The notes: generated by a model not told the origin, from the sequence alone. Positions 8,434 through 21,032 are shown, counted from the stretch's first letter. The stretch is 64,000 nt of DNA from Pectinophora gossypiella (GCF_024362695.1 NW_026063253.1:434001-498000); one strand, 5' to 3'. Numbers and translations are program-made.

Positions 8434-9648
8434 TAAGTAAGATACAGAGTGTTACTCTGTATATATAGTATCTTATCTCTATCAGTGTTCAAAGTTAAGT
8501 CAAAAGAAAGGTTCACCTCAGCTACAAAGTATGCTATTGGAGTAATAAGATTACAACAAGTAATAAAAAATGAAGATAAAAGTGCATTGTTGGACGGTAA
8601 ATTAAATTTCGTTTTAAGAACTCTTACTTTGTCTTTTATTTAAATGTAAGAAATGTATGAGAATATTTAAATTAATTAATAAATATAATTTACAAGATTT
8701 GGTAGCATGATTGTAATATTTGTGAGATCATTTACAATCTATACATTATTGTAACTATCCTGTACATTTAACATATATGTGTATATAGGACCTGTTGGTA
8801 GCATGCTTTTAATATTCATGGCATAATTTAAAAACATTGTAACTTAACTTAAAATTGTACATTCAACATGGTATCCTATAGGGTTATGTTCAGTACTCCT
8901 TTCGGTTGATTGAGGGGAGCCCGGTGTCTAACCATTGGATGTTTATGGGTACCTAAGCTGTTATTTTTGATTAAACTTGTATAATTGACTACTACAAGTT
9001 GATTTGTACTGAAAATATGTGGTTTATATCGTGAGGGGGATATAATTCCGTATTCCACGTAGTAGGTAAGTGTTCGAGACTCGAGATCTTTTAATATTAT
9101 AAGTGGCTCGTACTTTAGTCGACAATAGAGCTGTAGACAACAAAGATGCAACTTTTTGCAAGTCATGAAAGAAATATTCCGAAGGGAAAAGTGGGTCGTG
9201 GCATATTCTATGGAAGTTTCAAAGTATTGAACAGATGGGTATCATTTCAGATGCACTCTATGCTTAATCTTTTTAGATGTTAGGTATAAGTAGGTAGGTA
9301 CCTGTGGTAGTTCTTGATGTTATATGGTAAGTATCCAGTTGGTAAGTATACATATTTAACCTTATTATTTATTCGTAGTATTTAACAGATAAGACGTTAG
9401 CCAAGTTGCAAACCACTTCGATAGGGACAGCGATATAAATGTGACATAAGGTGCCATACAAAGAGTATAGTAATTGTGCATAGGCAAAGTCAAAAATTAT
9501 TATTTTATTTATACATTTATTGTTACAAAACATTGTTAAACTATTTATTGGACACGTTAATATATGATTAATAAAAAAACGTCCTTATATAACTATATAC
9601 AAATATAAACATATTAATATCTTATACTATAATAATATACATATTACA
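8434..9648. other. AT-rich, nothing recognised
   Basis: About 1.2 kb with only short frames. A 96-residue minus frame at 8876-9166 has no recognisable domain and poor coding character. Confidence 0.35.
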
Positions 9649-9746
9649 TACAGGGTGTTAATGACATCGTAACGAATACTGAGGGGGATGATTCAGACCA
9701 CGATTCTGAGTTAATATCAAGTGGATTTTTCCACTTGTCCTGTATA
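9649..9746 (+). repeat. MITE-G, one arm
   Basis: ACAGGGTGTTAATGACATCGTAACGAATACTGAGG type end, continuing to TTAATATCAAGTGGATTTTTCC. The other arm is missing. Confidence 0.65.
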
Positions 9747-9765
9747 AGCTTCTTACGTTATGTTA

Positions 9766-10000
9766 GGTAGTACAACAGGCGGCTTTTTTGCTAAGGTAGT
9801 AATCTCTTCCAGTTGACCTTTAGGTATAAGAAATAAATTTAATAAAAGCGTAGCGGGATAGACAGGGCAGAACAAAAGTTATTTATTTAATTTAGAAAAT
9901 CAATCAATAATTCTTTAATGCATAGACATAAGTAAAGGACATGTACAAACGAATAAAATAAGCACAATAGGCGGCCTTATTGCTAAACAGCAATTAGAAC
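9766..10000 (-). repeat. Two retroposon I scraps
   Basis: ACAGGCGGCTTTTTTGCTAAG at 9769-9789 and CACAATAGGCGGCCTTATTGC at 9962-9982 are reverse complements of the retroposon I 3' block. Confidence 0.5.
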
Positions 10001-10527
10001 GAAGGGTGAAAGAACTATCATCCATAGAAATTATCGGACTTAACAACATGCTCGAGAAGATCCGCAATTTTAAATTTAGAAATAAAATAAGGTAACAAAA
10101 AAATGTTTGCCATTGTGAACACAGCTCCTTGTAGCCACATGAGACATCTTTGTATAAATTAAGCGCGAAAGCGACAAATGCTTAAATTTATCATCGGGAG
10201 GGAAGCGGCCATATTGCAGCGTTGCTCTTATTTAATTTCGACTGGCAATATTTACTTTAACGTACATTTATCTGCGGGCTGGCGACTGTCGAACTTAGTT
10301 CCGTTTGTTTTTTAATAAAATTTACTGTGGTATTAACATCATTCAATTGTATGAAACGATCTATAGACTATTTTTTTTTCCTTTGTTATGTATCTGGTAT
10401 TATGGTGTCTTAGAGATCATACAATAATGCAAATCCACTGCGGTTTAATGAAGATTGTTTTTGATGCAAAATGTAAAAAACTGATAATAGTGGTGGAGAT
10501 AAGTAATCACCCTATCTACTTCATTCA
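10001..10527. other. Nothing recognised
   Basis: No supported gene or repeat. Confidence 0.35.
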
Positions 10528-10809
10528 ACATCATCAGCCCATTAACGTCCCCACTGCTGGGGCACGGGCCTTCCCTATGGTTGGATAGGGAGATCGGGCC
10601 TTAAACCACCACGCGGGCCCAGTGCGGATTGGTGGTTATTAACGACTGCTAATGCAGCCGGGACCAACGGCTTAACGTGCCTTCCGAAGCACGGAGGAGC
10701 TCGAGATGAAAACTTTTTTTTGTCACCCATCCTATGACCGGCCTTTGCGAAAGTTGCTTAACTTCAACAATCGCAGGCCGAGCGCGTTTACCGCTGCGCC
10801 ACCGAGCTC
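10528..10809 (-). repeat. SINE-B, near full length
   Basis: A second tRNA/5S chimeric SINE, in the opposite orientation to the copy at 3962. The 5S-like segment is at 10722-10768 and box A at 10791-10801. The tail CATCATCAGCCCATTAACG lies at the left end. Confidence 0.8.
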
Positions 10810-11070
10810 CTCATTATAATAGGCTAGTTTCCGACTAGTCAAATCAGTTACTTTTGACTAAAAACGTCAAACACAAAATTAGTAGGAATTTGTACGACAA
10901 AGCGCACCGTGACGTCATAGAAAAACGTGATAAAATGTTGGACTTACGTTATGGACGTTTTTTTAGATTAAAATACATAAATAAGTTAAATAGAAAAAGG
11001 AAATGTTTTTCATTAGTTTTAGATCTGTCTTTAATTAGTAATCAGAATTTCATAATTTATCTTGAATCTA

Positions 11071-11218
11071 GTACGGTCACGAGCATTAATATGTATACAC
11101 TTTGGTACCATGTCACATTAACTTTTTTGACAAATTGAACTGTAAGTCTCACTAAATGTCAAATATGTTAGTGCGACAGAGTCCTAAAGTGGGTACATTA
11201 TATTGCTCATGAATGCAC
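11071..11218 (+). mobile_element. MITE-F
   Basis: Begins GTACGGTCACGAGCATTAAT and ends TTGCTCATGAATGCAC. The same 147-bp unit recurs at 16324, 41550 and 56760, with a diverged copy at ~39486. TIRs are about 15 bp and imperfect. Confidence 0.75.
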
Positions 11219-11497
11219 ACGACCCAATTGTCCATCGTGTTAGAAAGGACACAATTATTATTCCTCTATCGCTTTTTATGACATGCCCGTCGGCGCGGCA
11301 ATAATATCGTGGGCTATGACCAATAGACGTACGACGTCTATCCACGTAGATAGCATACGCTGCATCGATTGTTCGAAATCATCGATATAACTTGCGTTGC
11401 CGTGCAGAACCTGCTGGAAGATAAGCAGCTGAACGCGTCTTGTGTTCAGCCTAAAAGAAAAAAAAACACATTATTATTTACATGTTCAGCACTACCA
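11219..11497. other. Nothing recognised
   Basis: No open frame or second copy seen. Confidence 0.3.
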
Positions 11498-11702
11498 CAC
11501 CCTGGACACTTCATACCAAAGACTTCGTTTTACACAGACACTACATAGTGACGTTATTGTAAACGCGCATCTATGACTGTGACTACCATACGATTGAAGA
11601 CTAAAGGAACACGGAAGGGGGTGAGGTAAACCTAGCTCAACCGCTGGCGGGGAGGGGAGAGTTGCCGTTCTATACGTACGTAGTATTATTCCTTATTCAA
11701 TG
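11498..11702 (+). repeat. Repeat K, near full length
   Basis: From CACCCTGGACACTTCAT to GAGAGTTGCCGTTCTATACG and TAGTATTATTCCTTATTC. Related pieces are at 20205, 46721 and 47131. Class unknown; no TSD identified. Confidence 0.55.
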
Positions 11703-12217
11703 CAATGGATATCATTGCGTTTACCTAAACGGTCAAGTCAACGGTGCTTTAAATAAAAGCTTTCTATTTATAAGTAACCTTTATGGTTTAAGTAACCATA
11801 AATAATTTCTATGAACCAAAAATAATATATCAACAAACTAAATGTCTATTTAATTATTATCGACATGAATAGACTTGAATAAACCGACCATGCCATTTAT
11901 TCATAGAAAACGATACATAAAAATTATTAATGGGACTATTTATTGGGATATTACTTCGAAGCTAAAAATAAATTCTGCTATAAGTAATTGGGAGTTTGTC
12001 GTTAGTCTGTATTTAGGTCCTAACAAATTTTGCCACAGACAACGGCTTACTTATTGCGCTGTGCACGCAATGCATGCTCGCACGCATGCACGCATTCACG
12101 CTACACACGCAATCACACGCAACGGACGCATGCAAAAGCTGCACAGATTAATTTAACATTAAATATTTAGAAAGACGCCACAAGGACGATACCACGTCAT
12201 TGTAATGACACACGCTA
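11703..12217. other. AT-rich with a degenerate alternating purine-pyrimidine tract
   Basis: 12059-12135 holds a degenerate GCAC/CACGC run (GCACGCATGCACGC), a decayed microsatellite. The rest is AT-rich without coding signal. Confidence 0.4.
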
Positions 12218-12522
12218 ACGGTATCCATGGTCCAGTGCTTGAGCGTTGGGCTCACGATACGGAGGTCCCGGGTTCGAATTCCGGTGGGGACACATCAAAA
12301 AAATAACTTTGTGATCCCTAGTTTGGTTAGGACATTACAGGTTGATCACCTGATTGTCCGAAAGTAAGAGGATCCGTTCTTCGGAAGGCACGTTAAGCCT
12401 TTAGTCCCGGTTACTATTTACTGTAAGTACGTAGTCGTTACAAGAGTCATTTCAGGGGCCTTTGGCAGCTCAATGGGAACAGGGTTGATGAGGTTGGTAA
12501 TTCACCCCACAACCCACACGAT
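12218..12522 (+). repeat. SINE-A, near full length
   Basis: tRNA-like head with box B GGTTCGAATTCC, the core, and the tail TTCACCCCACAACCCACACG. An internal deletion of ~15 bp follows GGCAGCTCAAT. TSD not obvious. Confidence 0.85.
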
Positions 12523-13075
12523 TTTAGTATACTGAGACCATGTTACGAGACGTCTAGCACGCAACGGGTGTATTATGTCGTTATGATAAATAGTTTAAGT
12601 AGAACGTTCACCACTGTTTAGTAAGTAGTGTCCAGGACCAAAGCCTTATCGTGACCTCCGAAACACGAATTATCATCTTACTTTTCCCACTTAACACGTA
12701 CATTAACAAAAAAAACACTCATTATTTTATTTTATTTGGGTAGCTTACAGCCTTTTTTTACAAAATGGAAATTTTTAAATGCAAACACAAGTTAATATAT
12801 AACGTTTTAAATGTCCATAGAGACTCAGATACAGCCAAAAATTAAATTTGGTTCCTTGATCAGCAACGTTTTTACACTTTGAACGCCACTGAAAAATAGG
12901 TCAAAGCGAGTATCAGTATTAAGCTTATTTAGATTAGTTATAATCGTAATGTTCTAGGTAAGAAGCTATTGTTTCTTTAATTAGTGCGACTAGGAGGAAC
13001 GTGGAGCAAAGTATTATGTCGCAAAATTATATTAAGGATTCTAAAACTGATCATACTAAGGAGATTAGGACAGTC
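12523..13075. other. Nothing recognised
   Basis: AT-rich, with no supported gene. Confidence 0.3.
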
Positions 13076-13345
13076 AATTTTTAGGGTTTCGTAGCCTAAT
13101 GGCAAAAAACGGAACCCTATAATAGCTTTACTGTTGAAACTTGACAAATATGTGTATTCTCTGTGAACCGCATTAAGATTTTTACGCAATGATAGAAAAA
13201 TAACAATAAATTTTGGGGGTCCCCATACATAGAACTGAAACTCAAAAAAAATTTTTTCATCAAATCCATACGTGTGGGGTATCTATGGATAGGTCTTCCG
13301 AAATGGTATTGAGGTTTCTAATATCATTTTTTTACATTATGCCAC
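13076..13345 (+). repeat. Interspersed repeat with AGGGTTCCGT-type start
   Basis: TTTAGGGTTTCGTAGCC at 13080, then GGTATCTATGGATAGGTCTTC at 13275. I remember this layout as common in moth genomes. A short related start is at 62435. Class uncertain. Confidence 0.45.
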
Positions 13346-14589
13346 TCCAAATTTATATATAAGAAACGACACAATCACATCAAATCCGTATTGTACGGCA
13401 AACGGATTTTGTTCGATCCCATTCTAGTATAGAAGCAATATTTTGATTACATTTTATTACATTGACGTTTTCAAGCGGACAAAAGGTTGGTAGCATGTGC
13501 ACAAAGGAAAGTTGTTTTAACCGGGGAAATCCTATACGAAGAGTAAACCGCACATCCGGGGAAAGCTATAAATCTCCCTTGTACTCCGACGGGGGGTCTA
13601 ATTAATTCACTTTAATTAAAATTTACTTTCCCCCCTAATAATAAAATGACATGCTAAGCCTAAAAAGATGCAGATGGAAAGAGTTTTTAAGATGTTAAAA
13701 TTAAGAATACTTAGGTTCTTGTTTCCAAAAGAGAAATCGAATGTTTCCTCCAATTTATGTAACTTATTCCTTATAAGACACGACGTTCACGTGAAAAATT
13801 GGCCATTGATAGACAAGAATCTTCTAAATCTAAAATTAGCGATGATGAAATAGTCAGCAGACACTTTTCGAAAAACGAAAACTTTTTCAATTAATAACTG
13901 TAATAGTTAACGTTTTTTATATTCATTGAAAGAAAACGTACTTATCAATACTCGTACAAACTTATATACACAACAAAAAGACAAAACAATTATTCAATAA
14001 TACACAATGAAATTGAGATTTTTACTGTTTCATAAAATATTAAATGAGCTAAAAGTAACTTTAGACAGGCATTTCGATGCTTACAGGGAGGTTTTAATAA
14101 ATTTTTAAATATGTGAACTTTTTACATAATAAAAAAATTTGTATTTTGTTAAAAAATCATTTTGTAGCGGGCGTGAGCAGTAAAAGGCCTTGTTCCTTCT
14201 TGAACTACTTTTAATATTAATTAACGGCACAGAAAAAACTACAATGTAACACACAGTTCGACTTAAAACGTACAGTACACACTATCACATCCTATATGGT
14301 CAAAGGTCCCGACTCCCGAGCCCACTGGCGGGACGTAGAAGGGCGCGCGCGGGGCGCGAGGGAGGGCGTGCCTTGTAATAATAATAATATAAGTACTTGT
14401 GAGCAAAGTACGGCGAGACACGTCAGTACACGTTGGCAAACACACTTTGGTGGGTTGCCTCGATTACCCTACAGAGGGCGGTTATTAGGTAGGTCACACG
14501 CTACAATTTGACGTATATCGAAAAATATAGGGACCGCTTTCAAAAGAAACTAAGGGTTCATGGACCGATGCGATGTCATTATAGTGTTT
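13346..14589. other. Nothing recognised; one GC-rich patch
   Basis: Mostly AT-rich. 14310-14370 is GC-rich (GCGCGCGCGGGGCGCGAGG) without a convincing reading frame. Confidence 0.35.
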
Positions 14590-14635
14590 CCCACACTTAC
14601 GCCCACACTCATCACACACTCACACACACACACAT
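14590..14635. repeat. (CA)n-type microsatellite
   Basis: CACACTCATCACACACTC followed by a pure CACACACACA run. Confidence 0.8.
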
Positions 14636-15464
14636 CTTCATAGCAGATCGCTGCGGATCACCGTGGTGTTTTACATGAAAAAGGAACCGTCCTATACACG
14701 AGAAAGCAATATCGTGTTAGTGCTTGTGTTTCATCGTGGTGCAAGTCTTGAGAGATAACCTTCTTTTTCTTCTGGTGTGAGTTGTGTTGTATATGAATTA
14801 AACATCAAAATGTTTTAATCCGTTGTTCCATTTATTAATTTATTTAGTACATCCAAGACAATTACAGTTAATAAATATAAAAAAAAAACAATCAATTTGT
14901 TATTTCTCAACCGGATTCTCATCTACAGGTGTGAATGATGAACTCATCATGCGATTAATTTACGTCTGACTAAGTACTCCAATTGGGAATATAGTCTCGT
15001 ATGTCGTTACTAAACACATCATTTTAGTATAACCGAGATATTATGTCATGTTATTTTCTTATGACATGGACCCCAGAAGGCTGCATCTAAAACTACACTG
15101 CGTTGTAAAGGGCCCTTGTGAAAACATAGCAACGGTTTGCACTAAAGACACTTCACCACTACCTAGAAGAAATAATGGTGATACGCCTCGAATTTGTGTA
15201 TTCCATATTTGGTCTACTAAAACGCTTTTAGCAAAGGAATTACAAAAAGAAAGAGAACTACATATTATGATTCAATTTTAAAAACACTTATGTACTTACT
15301 CCACTAACACGACTTGTCGTATAATGATATTTTATATTATGCCACTCGCATAGGCCATAATAAAGCCATCTTGCATTTTAAGCTGACGACACTGATAGGT
15401 ATGTATATTAACCACAGGATGATTTTACAATTGCAGTCTCAGGTCTATTGCCTTATATTTTTGT
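14636..15464. other. Nothing recognised
   Basis: A 77-codon plus frame at 15048-15281 has no recognised domain. Otherwise AT-rich. Confidence 0.3.
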
Positions 15465-15530
15465 ACCGTGAGAGAGCCCTCAGCACTTCCCATTTGTCCA
15501 AACAAACCTATAATAAGTCACTTAAAAAAG
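15465..15530 (+). repeat. Retroposon E 3' fragment
   Basis: GTGAGAGAGCCCTCAGCACTTCCCATTTGTCC ... CTATAATAAGTCAC matches the 3' end of the copy at 19079-19431. Confidence 0.6.
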
Positions 15531-15599
15531 AAGTCGATCTTACCTTTTCAATAGAAAATGAATTTATAGATAAGCAACAATTTTACCAACAGTTAGATA

Positions 15600-15928
15600 C
15601 ATAAACAGCCTATATACGTCCCACTGCTGGGCACAGGCCTCCCCTCAATCAACCGGAGGAGGTATGGAGCATACTCCACCACGCTGCTCCAATGCGGGTT
15701 GGTGGAGGTGTTTTTACGGCTAATAGCCGGGACCAACGGCTTAACGTGCCCTCCGAAGCACGGAGTCATCTTACTTTTTCGGACAATCAGGTGATTCAAG
15801 CCTGAAAAGTCCTTACCAAACAAAGGACAGTCTCACAAAGTGATTTCGACAATGTCCCCATCGGGAATCGAACCCGGACCTCCAGATCGTGACCCTAACG
15901 CTCTAACCACTAGACCACGGAAGCTGTT
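15600..15928 (-). repeat. SINE-D, full length with TSD
   Basis: The tRNA-like head is at 15860-15925 (minus strand, box B near GGTTCGATTCCC). The shared core is at 15726-15764, and the 3' end CCCAGCAGTGGGACGT at 15617-15632. A perfect 12-bp TSD, AACAGTTAGATA, flanks it at 15588-15599 and 15929-15940. Confidence 0.9.
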
Positions 15929-16077
15929 AACAGTTAGATAACTTTAACTAAATTCAGCAGCAGCAAAAACCAGTAAACTTGGTACAAGACCTAGGCGTAC
16001 ACATCTAGATCTGAATCAAGTCCAGGATATTTTAAAGAAGGGCCAGGTCAAGAGTACTCTAACCCGGCTTCTTCTTT

Positions 16078-16158
16078 TCTTCTTCTTATCGTGTGGGTTG
16101 TGAGGTGGAATACCAACCTCATCAACCCATCATCATTAGTGTCAGGGTTATTATTCGC
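16078..16158 (-). repeat. SINE-A 3' fragment
   Basis: TTCTTCTTATCGTGTGGG with the GTTGTGAGGTGG block, ending at GTGTCAGGGTTATTATT. Confidence 0.7.
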
Positions 16159-16285
16159 GCCCAACTGGACACTCTCAGGCCTGTTGTCTTAAACGTTGTA
16201 CCGGGTGAGAGCCTTCAGCGCTCCCCATTTGTCCGGCCAAGTAGTTAATGTCATCTGCGGCAAATCTACAATAAGTCACAAAAAA
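16159..16285 (+). repeat. Retroposon E 3' fragment
   Basis: GCGCCCAACTGGACACTCTC through GGCCAAGTAGTTAATG to CTACAATAAGTCAC. Confidence 0.7.
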
Positions 16286-16323
16286 GGCGCATGTTGTCAC
16301 AAGCAACGGCGTGTAACGACACT

Positions 16324-16458
16324 GTACGGACACGAGCATTAATATGTATTACACTTTGGTACCATGTCACATTAACTTTTTTGACAAATTGAACTGTAAG
16401 TTTCACTAAATGTCAAATATGTTAGTGCGACAGAGTCCTAAAGTGTGCTCATGACTGA
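16324..16458 (+). mobile_element. MITE-F, slightly 3'-truncated
   Basis: GTACGGACACGAGCATTAAT at the left. A small deletion precedes the right end TGCTCATGACTG. Confidence 0.7.
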
Positions 16459-16831
16459 TATTGCACTTTATTTGAACAGACATAAAAAACTTAATTTATG
16501 AAGATACATAACCACGGTTCGCAAGCTTTTTTAGGAAAACTCCTTAGCGAATGTGAGTATATTTGTTTATATGTCAGTCGATCCATAATTAGAAACGAAA
16601 CCAAGCGTTTTCTATCTGTCTGAGAAATATAAGTGACACAGACATTTCGAGTAATGTGGGAGTAACTTGACATTTTACCCATGAAATAAGCCTTATTTCT
16701 CAAAGGGCTTGTAACCTATCGCTGTACAGTTGATAATTATTATTATGTCGGGTCAAAGGGACCGAGAGTAATATTATATAAATTTTATATAATATTGTGT
16801 AATCCTGCATTATTTCTGCTGTTTCATCATC
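16459..16831. other. Nothing recognised
   Basis: No supported gene or repeat. Confidence 0.3.
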
Positions 16832-17142
16832 TGCCTAGCATTACGAGTATCCCGTTTTTAAGTCGAAGATTTGACAGGTCCGGTTTTTGACAGAAGCGAC
16901 TGCCTGTCTGATCTTCTAACTCGCGAAGGGAAAACCAGCCTAATACAGGTTACGTCACATACCTCCAAAAAAGTATTTCTCGGGAATGTAGGTTTCCTCA
17001 CGATGTTTTCTTTCACCGCTGAGCACGTGATAATCATTTATGATCTAAACATGCATTCGAAAACAAATTCAACAATCATTGGTTTAGGCCTGTGCTGGAT
17101 TCGAACCTGCGACCTAAAAGTGAGCTACCACGGCTTACTCTC
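16832..17142 (-). repeat. SINE-C
   Basis: CATCATCTGCCTAGCATTACG to the tRNA-like head near GGATTCGAACCTGCGACC. The head is shortened by a deletion. CACGTG at 17024-17029. Confidence 0.75.
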
Positions 17143-17847
17143 TGGGTCTCTGGGTCTGGGGTGTAATTATACTTAATGCGATAGTCGTAGGTGGCTTACG
17201 TTATAATAAGTCCGCGGAGGTCCGTGTTGCGCTATGTAAGTACTGAACTAAGTAATTTGGATATTGACTCTGAAATGTGTTTGATAACTAACCAAAAGGT
17301 TTTTAAATTTACTTCTAATAAACCACGCTAAAGGCTAGTTCCAAAATAACTTGTGTAACAGATACCTTATCAAATATAACCCACTAATTTCGAGTTGATT
17401 CAATTGCCTGCTAGTGGACTATCCACTATTGGTTCGCTGTAAATAAAATACGTAGTGAAGGACACTTTGAAATAAAAGGCTTTGACAGACGAGTTAAATC
17501 GGACTGCAGTTTGTAGGCATACGCTCAATTCGGATTTATTATGTAAAAGTATAGTTGGACTGACTGTCCGGTCAATAAACGTGTTTTAGAGTGCGTGAGA
17601 GGGATCCTAAGATTTTTCTTCAGGAATGTGTTGACGGTGTTTAGAAAGTTAACATACTAAAAGTCCCCACGTCTAGGGGGCGAGTTGGAATGGGCCGGAA
17701 CGGCCGGAATTCCCAAGAATTTCTTCTCTTGTAATGCAATGGACATGTACTAAGTACTCACACGTCGATACTATTGCAATCCATCAATACATTCAATTCT
17801 CACATGAGCCATGAACGAAAATTATGATACGATATACCCAATCTTCG
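17143..17847. other. Nothing recognised
   Basis: No supported coding frame. ACGGCCGGAATTCC near 17700 lies in a short GC-rich patch. Confidence 0.3.
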
Positions 17848-18190
17848 CTAATTTAACAGCAACGCTCTTGTCGGTGTAACATTCTCCATGCTACTTTTTA
17901 GAGAACAATAGGGCTCTTGCCTTCCGCCCCGCAGTACTCTGTCTGACGCGAGTGAGATGGCGCCCAGAGTAGTCTATTTCAAAGCTGTATTAGGACTCCT
18001 CTCCTCCGTTTCTGAATAGTACTGACCGTTACTTCTGCCCTCTGTCAGGTTCCAGGTTACAGTCCCCATGACTAGCCCCTTCCATCCTGCATTACTGTAC
18101 CGATGGCTCCCATCTCCGCCTTTGCAACTGTTGAGGTCTTCACCCGTAACCCTGGGCAAGGGTTCTACGTTATAATCCAAAGGTCTGGTG
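17848..18190 (+). repeat. Repeat M (probable retroelement 3' region)
   Basis: Shares CAGTACTCTGTCTG, CCCAGAGTAGTCTATTTC, AGGTTCCAGGTTACAGTCC and ACCGATGGCTCCCATCTCCG with 21033-21480. Confidence 0.55.
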
Positions 18191-18540
18191 CCCGATATCG
18201 ATACTAAGGATATTCTTGCTATATCGGCAATTGAGAGACTTATTCGACTATGACTCCGCAACACTAGTCAATTTCACAGCACTAAAATTCCATTTGCTGC
18301 AGTCCCAGTCGAAAATTGTCTATTTATCCGATTTCACCCATTAGTGGCTGTTGGAGCTTCAAAGTGGTAGATACAATTTAGTATGATACAGTGGTTTACC
18401 TGTATAGTAAGATTCAATAACATGAACCCTTTTCTACCTAATAAATTCGATTATGTAAAGGCAAGGAAAAAGAGTCAAGTTAAGGTTGTGGAGAAACTTT
18501 TTAACTGCAAAGGCCTCTTTTGGCTAGTAGTGGGACACCG
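18191..18540. other. Nothing recognised
   Basis: No supported gene or repeat. Confidence 0.3.
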
Positions 18541-18751
18541 GCTGATCTAAGGGTAATCACCCGATTGTCCGAAAGTAAGATGATCCATGCTTTGGAGGGC
18601 ACGTTAAAGAGTCCCGGATGATAATTACTTAATTAATTATGTAGTCCATACATGAGCTATATCAGGGGTATTTGGCGGCTCAATAGTAACCCTGATACCG
18701 AGGTTGATGAGGTCAGTCATTGATCTCACAGCCCACTCGGGAGAAGAAGAA
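18541..18751 (+). repeat. SINE-A, headless and diverged
   Basis: Starts within GGCTGATC..CACCCGATTGTCCG and ends at GGGAGAAGAAGAAG. Many substitutions suggest an old copy. Confidence 0.7.
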
Positions 18752-19078
18752 GAACTCTGTATGGAGTGTGGTGGAGCGCGCACTGACTGTCTGTCTCGCT
18801 CGCACTTACGTGGCAAAGCGGGACACGGTAAAAAGATTTTTGTAAAGAGTATCGGGTGTGTGGTTATAAAAAAAACTTTATTTACACCATAAACAAAACA
18901 GTTAAGTACAAAACAAAAAATAAAATTAAATAAAACTTAAACAAATAAACAAAACTCAAAATAAAATAAATTATGTACAATTAACACTTACTTAAACTAA
19001 ACCTTAATTAAAATAGTGTGGTGTTTAAATAGTGTGGTTATATCATGTCACACCTCGGACACTTTTTTTAACTTTGAT
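18752..19078. other. A-rich, nothing recognised
   Basis: 18885-19010 is strongly A-rich (AAACAAAACAGTTAAGTACA type) without coding signal. Confidence 0.35.
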
Positions 19079-19431
19079 GGGTTTGCTCTTGGCCCCAGAG
19101 ACGACCCGATTACCCTAGCCATAGAGGCAGCCAATCAGCTCGCGACACCAAACACTTCAGAACCCCGATACCGACCCCGCCGGCGTGGTCGACGATTTCC
19201 CTCATTCAGCGCTTATCGCTATCGACCCACTAGGGTCGATTAATTCTTTCAAATATTTTTCCTCTCAGACGACGCCCTGAGCCGAGGTTCGCGCCCAACT
19301 GGGCACCCTCAGGCCTGTTGTCTTAAACGTTGTACCGGGTGAGAGCCTTCAGCGCTCCCCATTTGTCCGGCCAAGTAGTTAATGCCATCTGCGGAAAATC
19401 TACAATAAGTCACGTCAAAAAAAAAAAAAAA
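19079..19431 (+). repeat. Retroposon E, longest copy, with polyA tail
   Basis: Includes CCCACTAGGGTCGATTAAT, GACGACGCCCTGAGCCGAGG, GCGCCCAACTGGGCACCC and TCTACAATAAGTCACGTC, followed by ~17 A residues. The polyA sets the orientation. It looks like the 3' untranslated region of a non-LTR element. Confidence 0.7.
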
Positions 19432-19690
19432 ATCTTGGCCCCAGACTTGCCCGAAGGCATCGACGAGGCCTAATATGGAATGAGCGCGCCTAGAAGGTGC
19501 CTGTTCACTCTGGCCATGAAAGCACCCGAATTATATGCATTCGAAAATACAGAAGATGGCAGAGAATTTCACTCCCTAGCAGTGCGCATAATGAAGGACG
19601 ATGCGAAGCGCTTTGTGCGAATAGTTGGGATATCCACCAAATAGGGATGTAACCCGGCCCAACGTCTGGAAGTGTGAAGATAAATGGGGG
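19432..19690 (+). repeat. Repeat L
   Basis: Shares GAAGGTGCCTGTTCACTCTG-type and GCGAAGCGCTTTGTGCGAAT-type blocks with 25935-26280. Probably the 3' region of a retroelement; class uncertain. Confidence 0.5.
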
Positions 19691-20204
19691 ATGGTGGAAC
19701 GAATGTTCGTACAAACAACATCGTTTTACACAGACACTACATTGATATTATCAACACGCGCAACTGTGGGTGTGACGTCTGAGGGCTGCCAATTACAATA
19801 CCTAATTTAAACGTCATTACTTAGGTTGGTAGTACTACTTACGAAAGATGATTTTATAATAATCAGTTAATATTTATTTATCATACAAAACACGAACAAG
19901 AAATTTTGAACAATGAAGGTTCACAATATAAATTAATAGGTTACACTTGACTTAAAAATCACCGAACCAATCAATTGCATTCACATAATTTTTACATTAA
20001 GCACTTAGCCTAAGATCAATTGTATTGCAAATTATTAGCATGTTTTGATGAATAATCATCATGAACAATAAATATTTATAGGCGTGCAGCCATGCAGGCG
20101 AGCCAGCAGCGCGGGCAATTACTGTGAGATCAAATATTCGAATCTGATGAAAGAACGGCGGTGTCCAAACTAAACTGATAAAAAAAAAAACAATGGTCCG
20201 CACG
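19691..20204. other. Mostly unrecognised, with a repeat K scrap
   Basis: TCGTTTTACACAGACACTACAT at 19721-19742 matches part of repeat K. The rest is AT-rich. Confidence 0.35.
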
Positions 20205-20262
20205 CAGCCGGTGGGGAGCGGAGAGTTGCCGTTCTATACGTAGTATTATTCCTTAATCTATG
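20205..20262 (+). repeat. Repeat K 3' fragment
   Basis: GAGAGTTGCCGTTCTATACG then TAGTATTATTCC, as at 11655-11700. Confidence 0.6.
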
Positions 20263-21032
20263 GTTACGTTCCGTTTCACAGTTTCTTTTTGACTTGACCT
20301 AGGCTTGGATGGCATTCGCTACTTGGCTGCAAATCGTTAACAGAGATGTGAAGCGAAATTAGAAGTAACCTCGGGTTTGTATTTGCGGTGACTGTAATGA
20401 GGCCTCGTTTGGTAGGTAAATCGAATGTGGTCTCTATAAACGAGCATTCACGAGCACTCACGATACGATTTATTTACCTATTGAGATAATAATTCTGAAG
20501 CGTACGGGCACTTATTCCACATTCAAACTTTTTAATGCGGTAAATATAAGTGCGTCTTGGATTAAGAGCTAATAAGTTGAAAAATGTATAGCTTTGTTTA
20601 GACACTTTCTATTTTGGCTGTAAAGTTTTATAAAAATAATACCCGCGCCCAAATTAAAAGTCAAAGGACCCATAAACAAGGCTTTTGAAAATATTTTATA
20701 TAAAAATCTAACTCACATAGCAGTGAATAGGAAACTCTCGCATAGAATTCTGTACAATTTTGGTGTTGGACAATATTAAAATTTAAATATGTTTAGCCGT
20801 TTTTGGAATATAGCGCGTTGGATGGGCGTGTAACTTTTGTGGGAATGAGACTTTAGAATATAATATAAATAACAATATTAGTATGAAAATAGTACTTGTT
20901 ACCATATGGGATGTCCTAACAAGTAGGTACCTATATAAAATTTATTAGATAACACGTTATGAGAGGGAAAAATACAATAAGAGTCAACATTTATGTTAAA
21001 TAAATTGCCAGGCCCTATTATATTCATCTTCA
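20263..21032. other. Nothing recognised
   Basis: AT-rich with short frames only. Confidence 0.3.
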
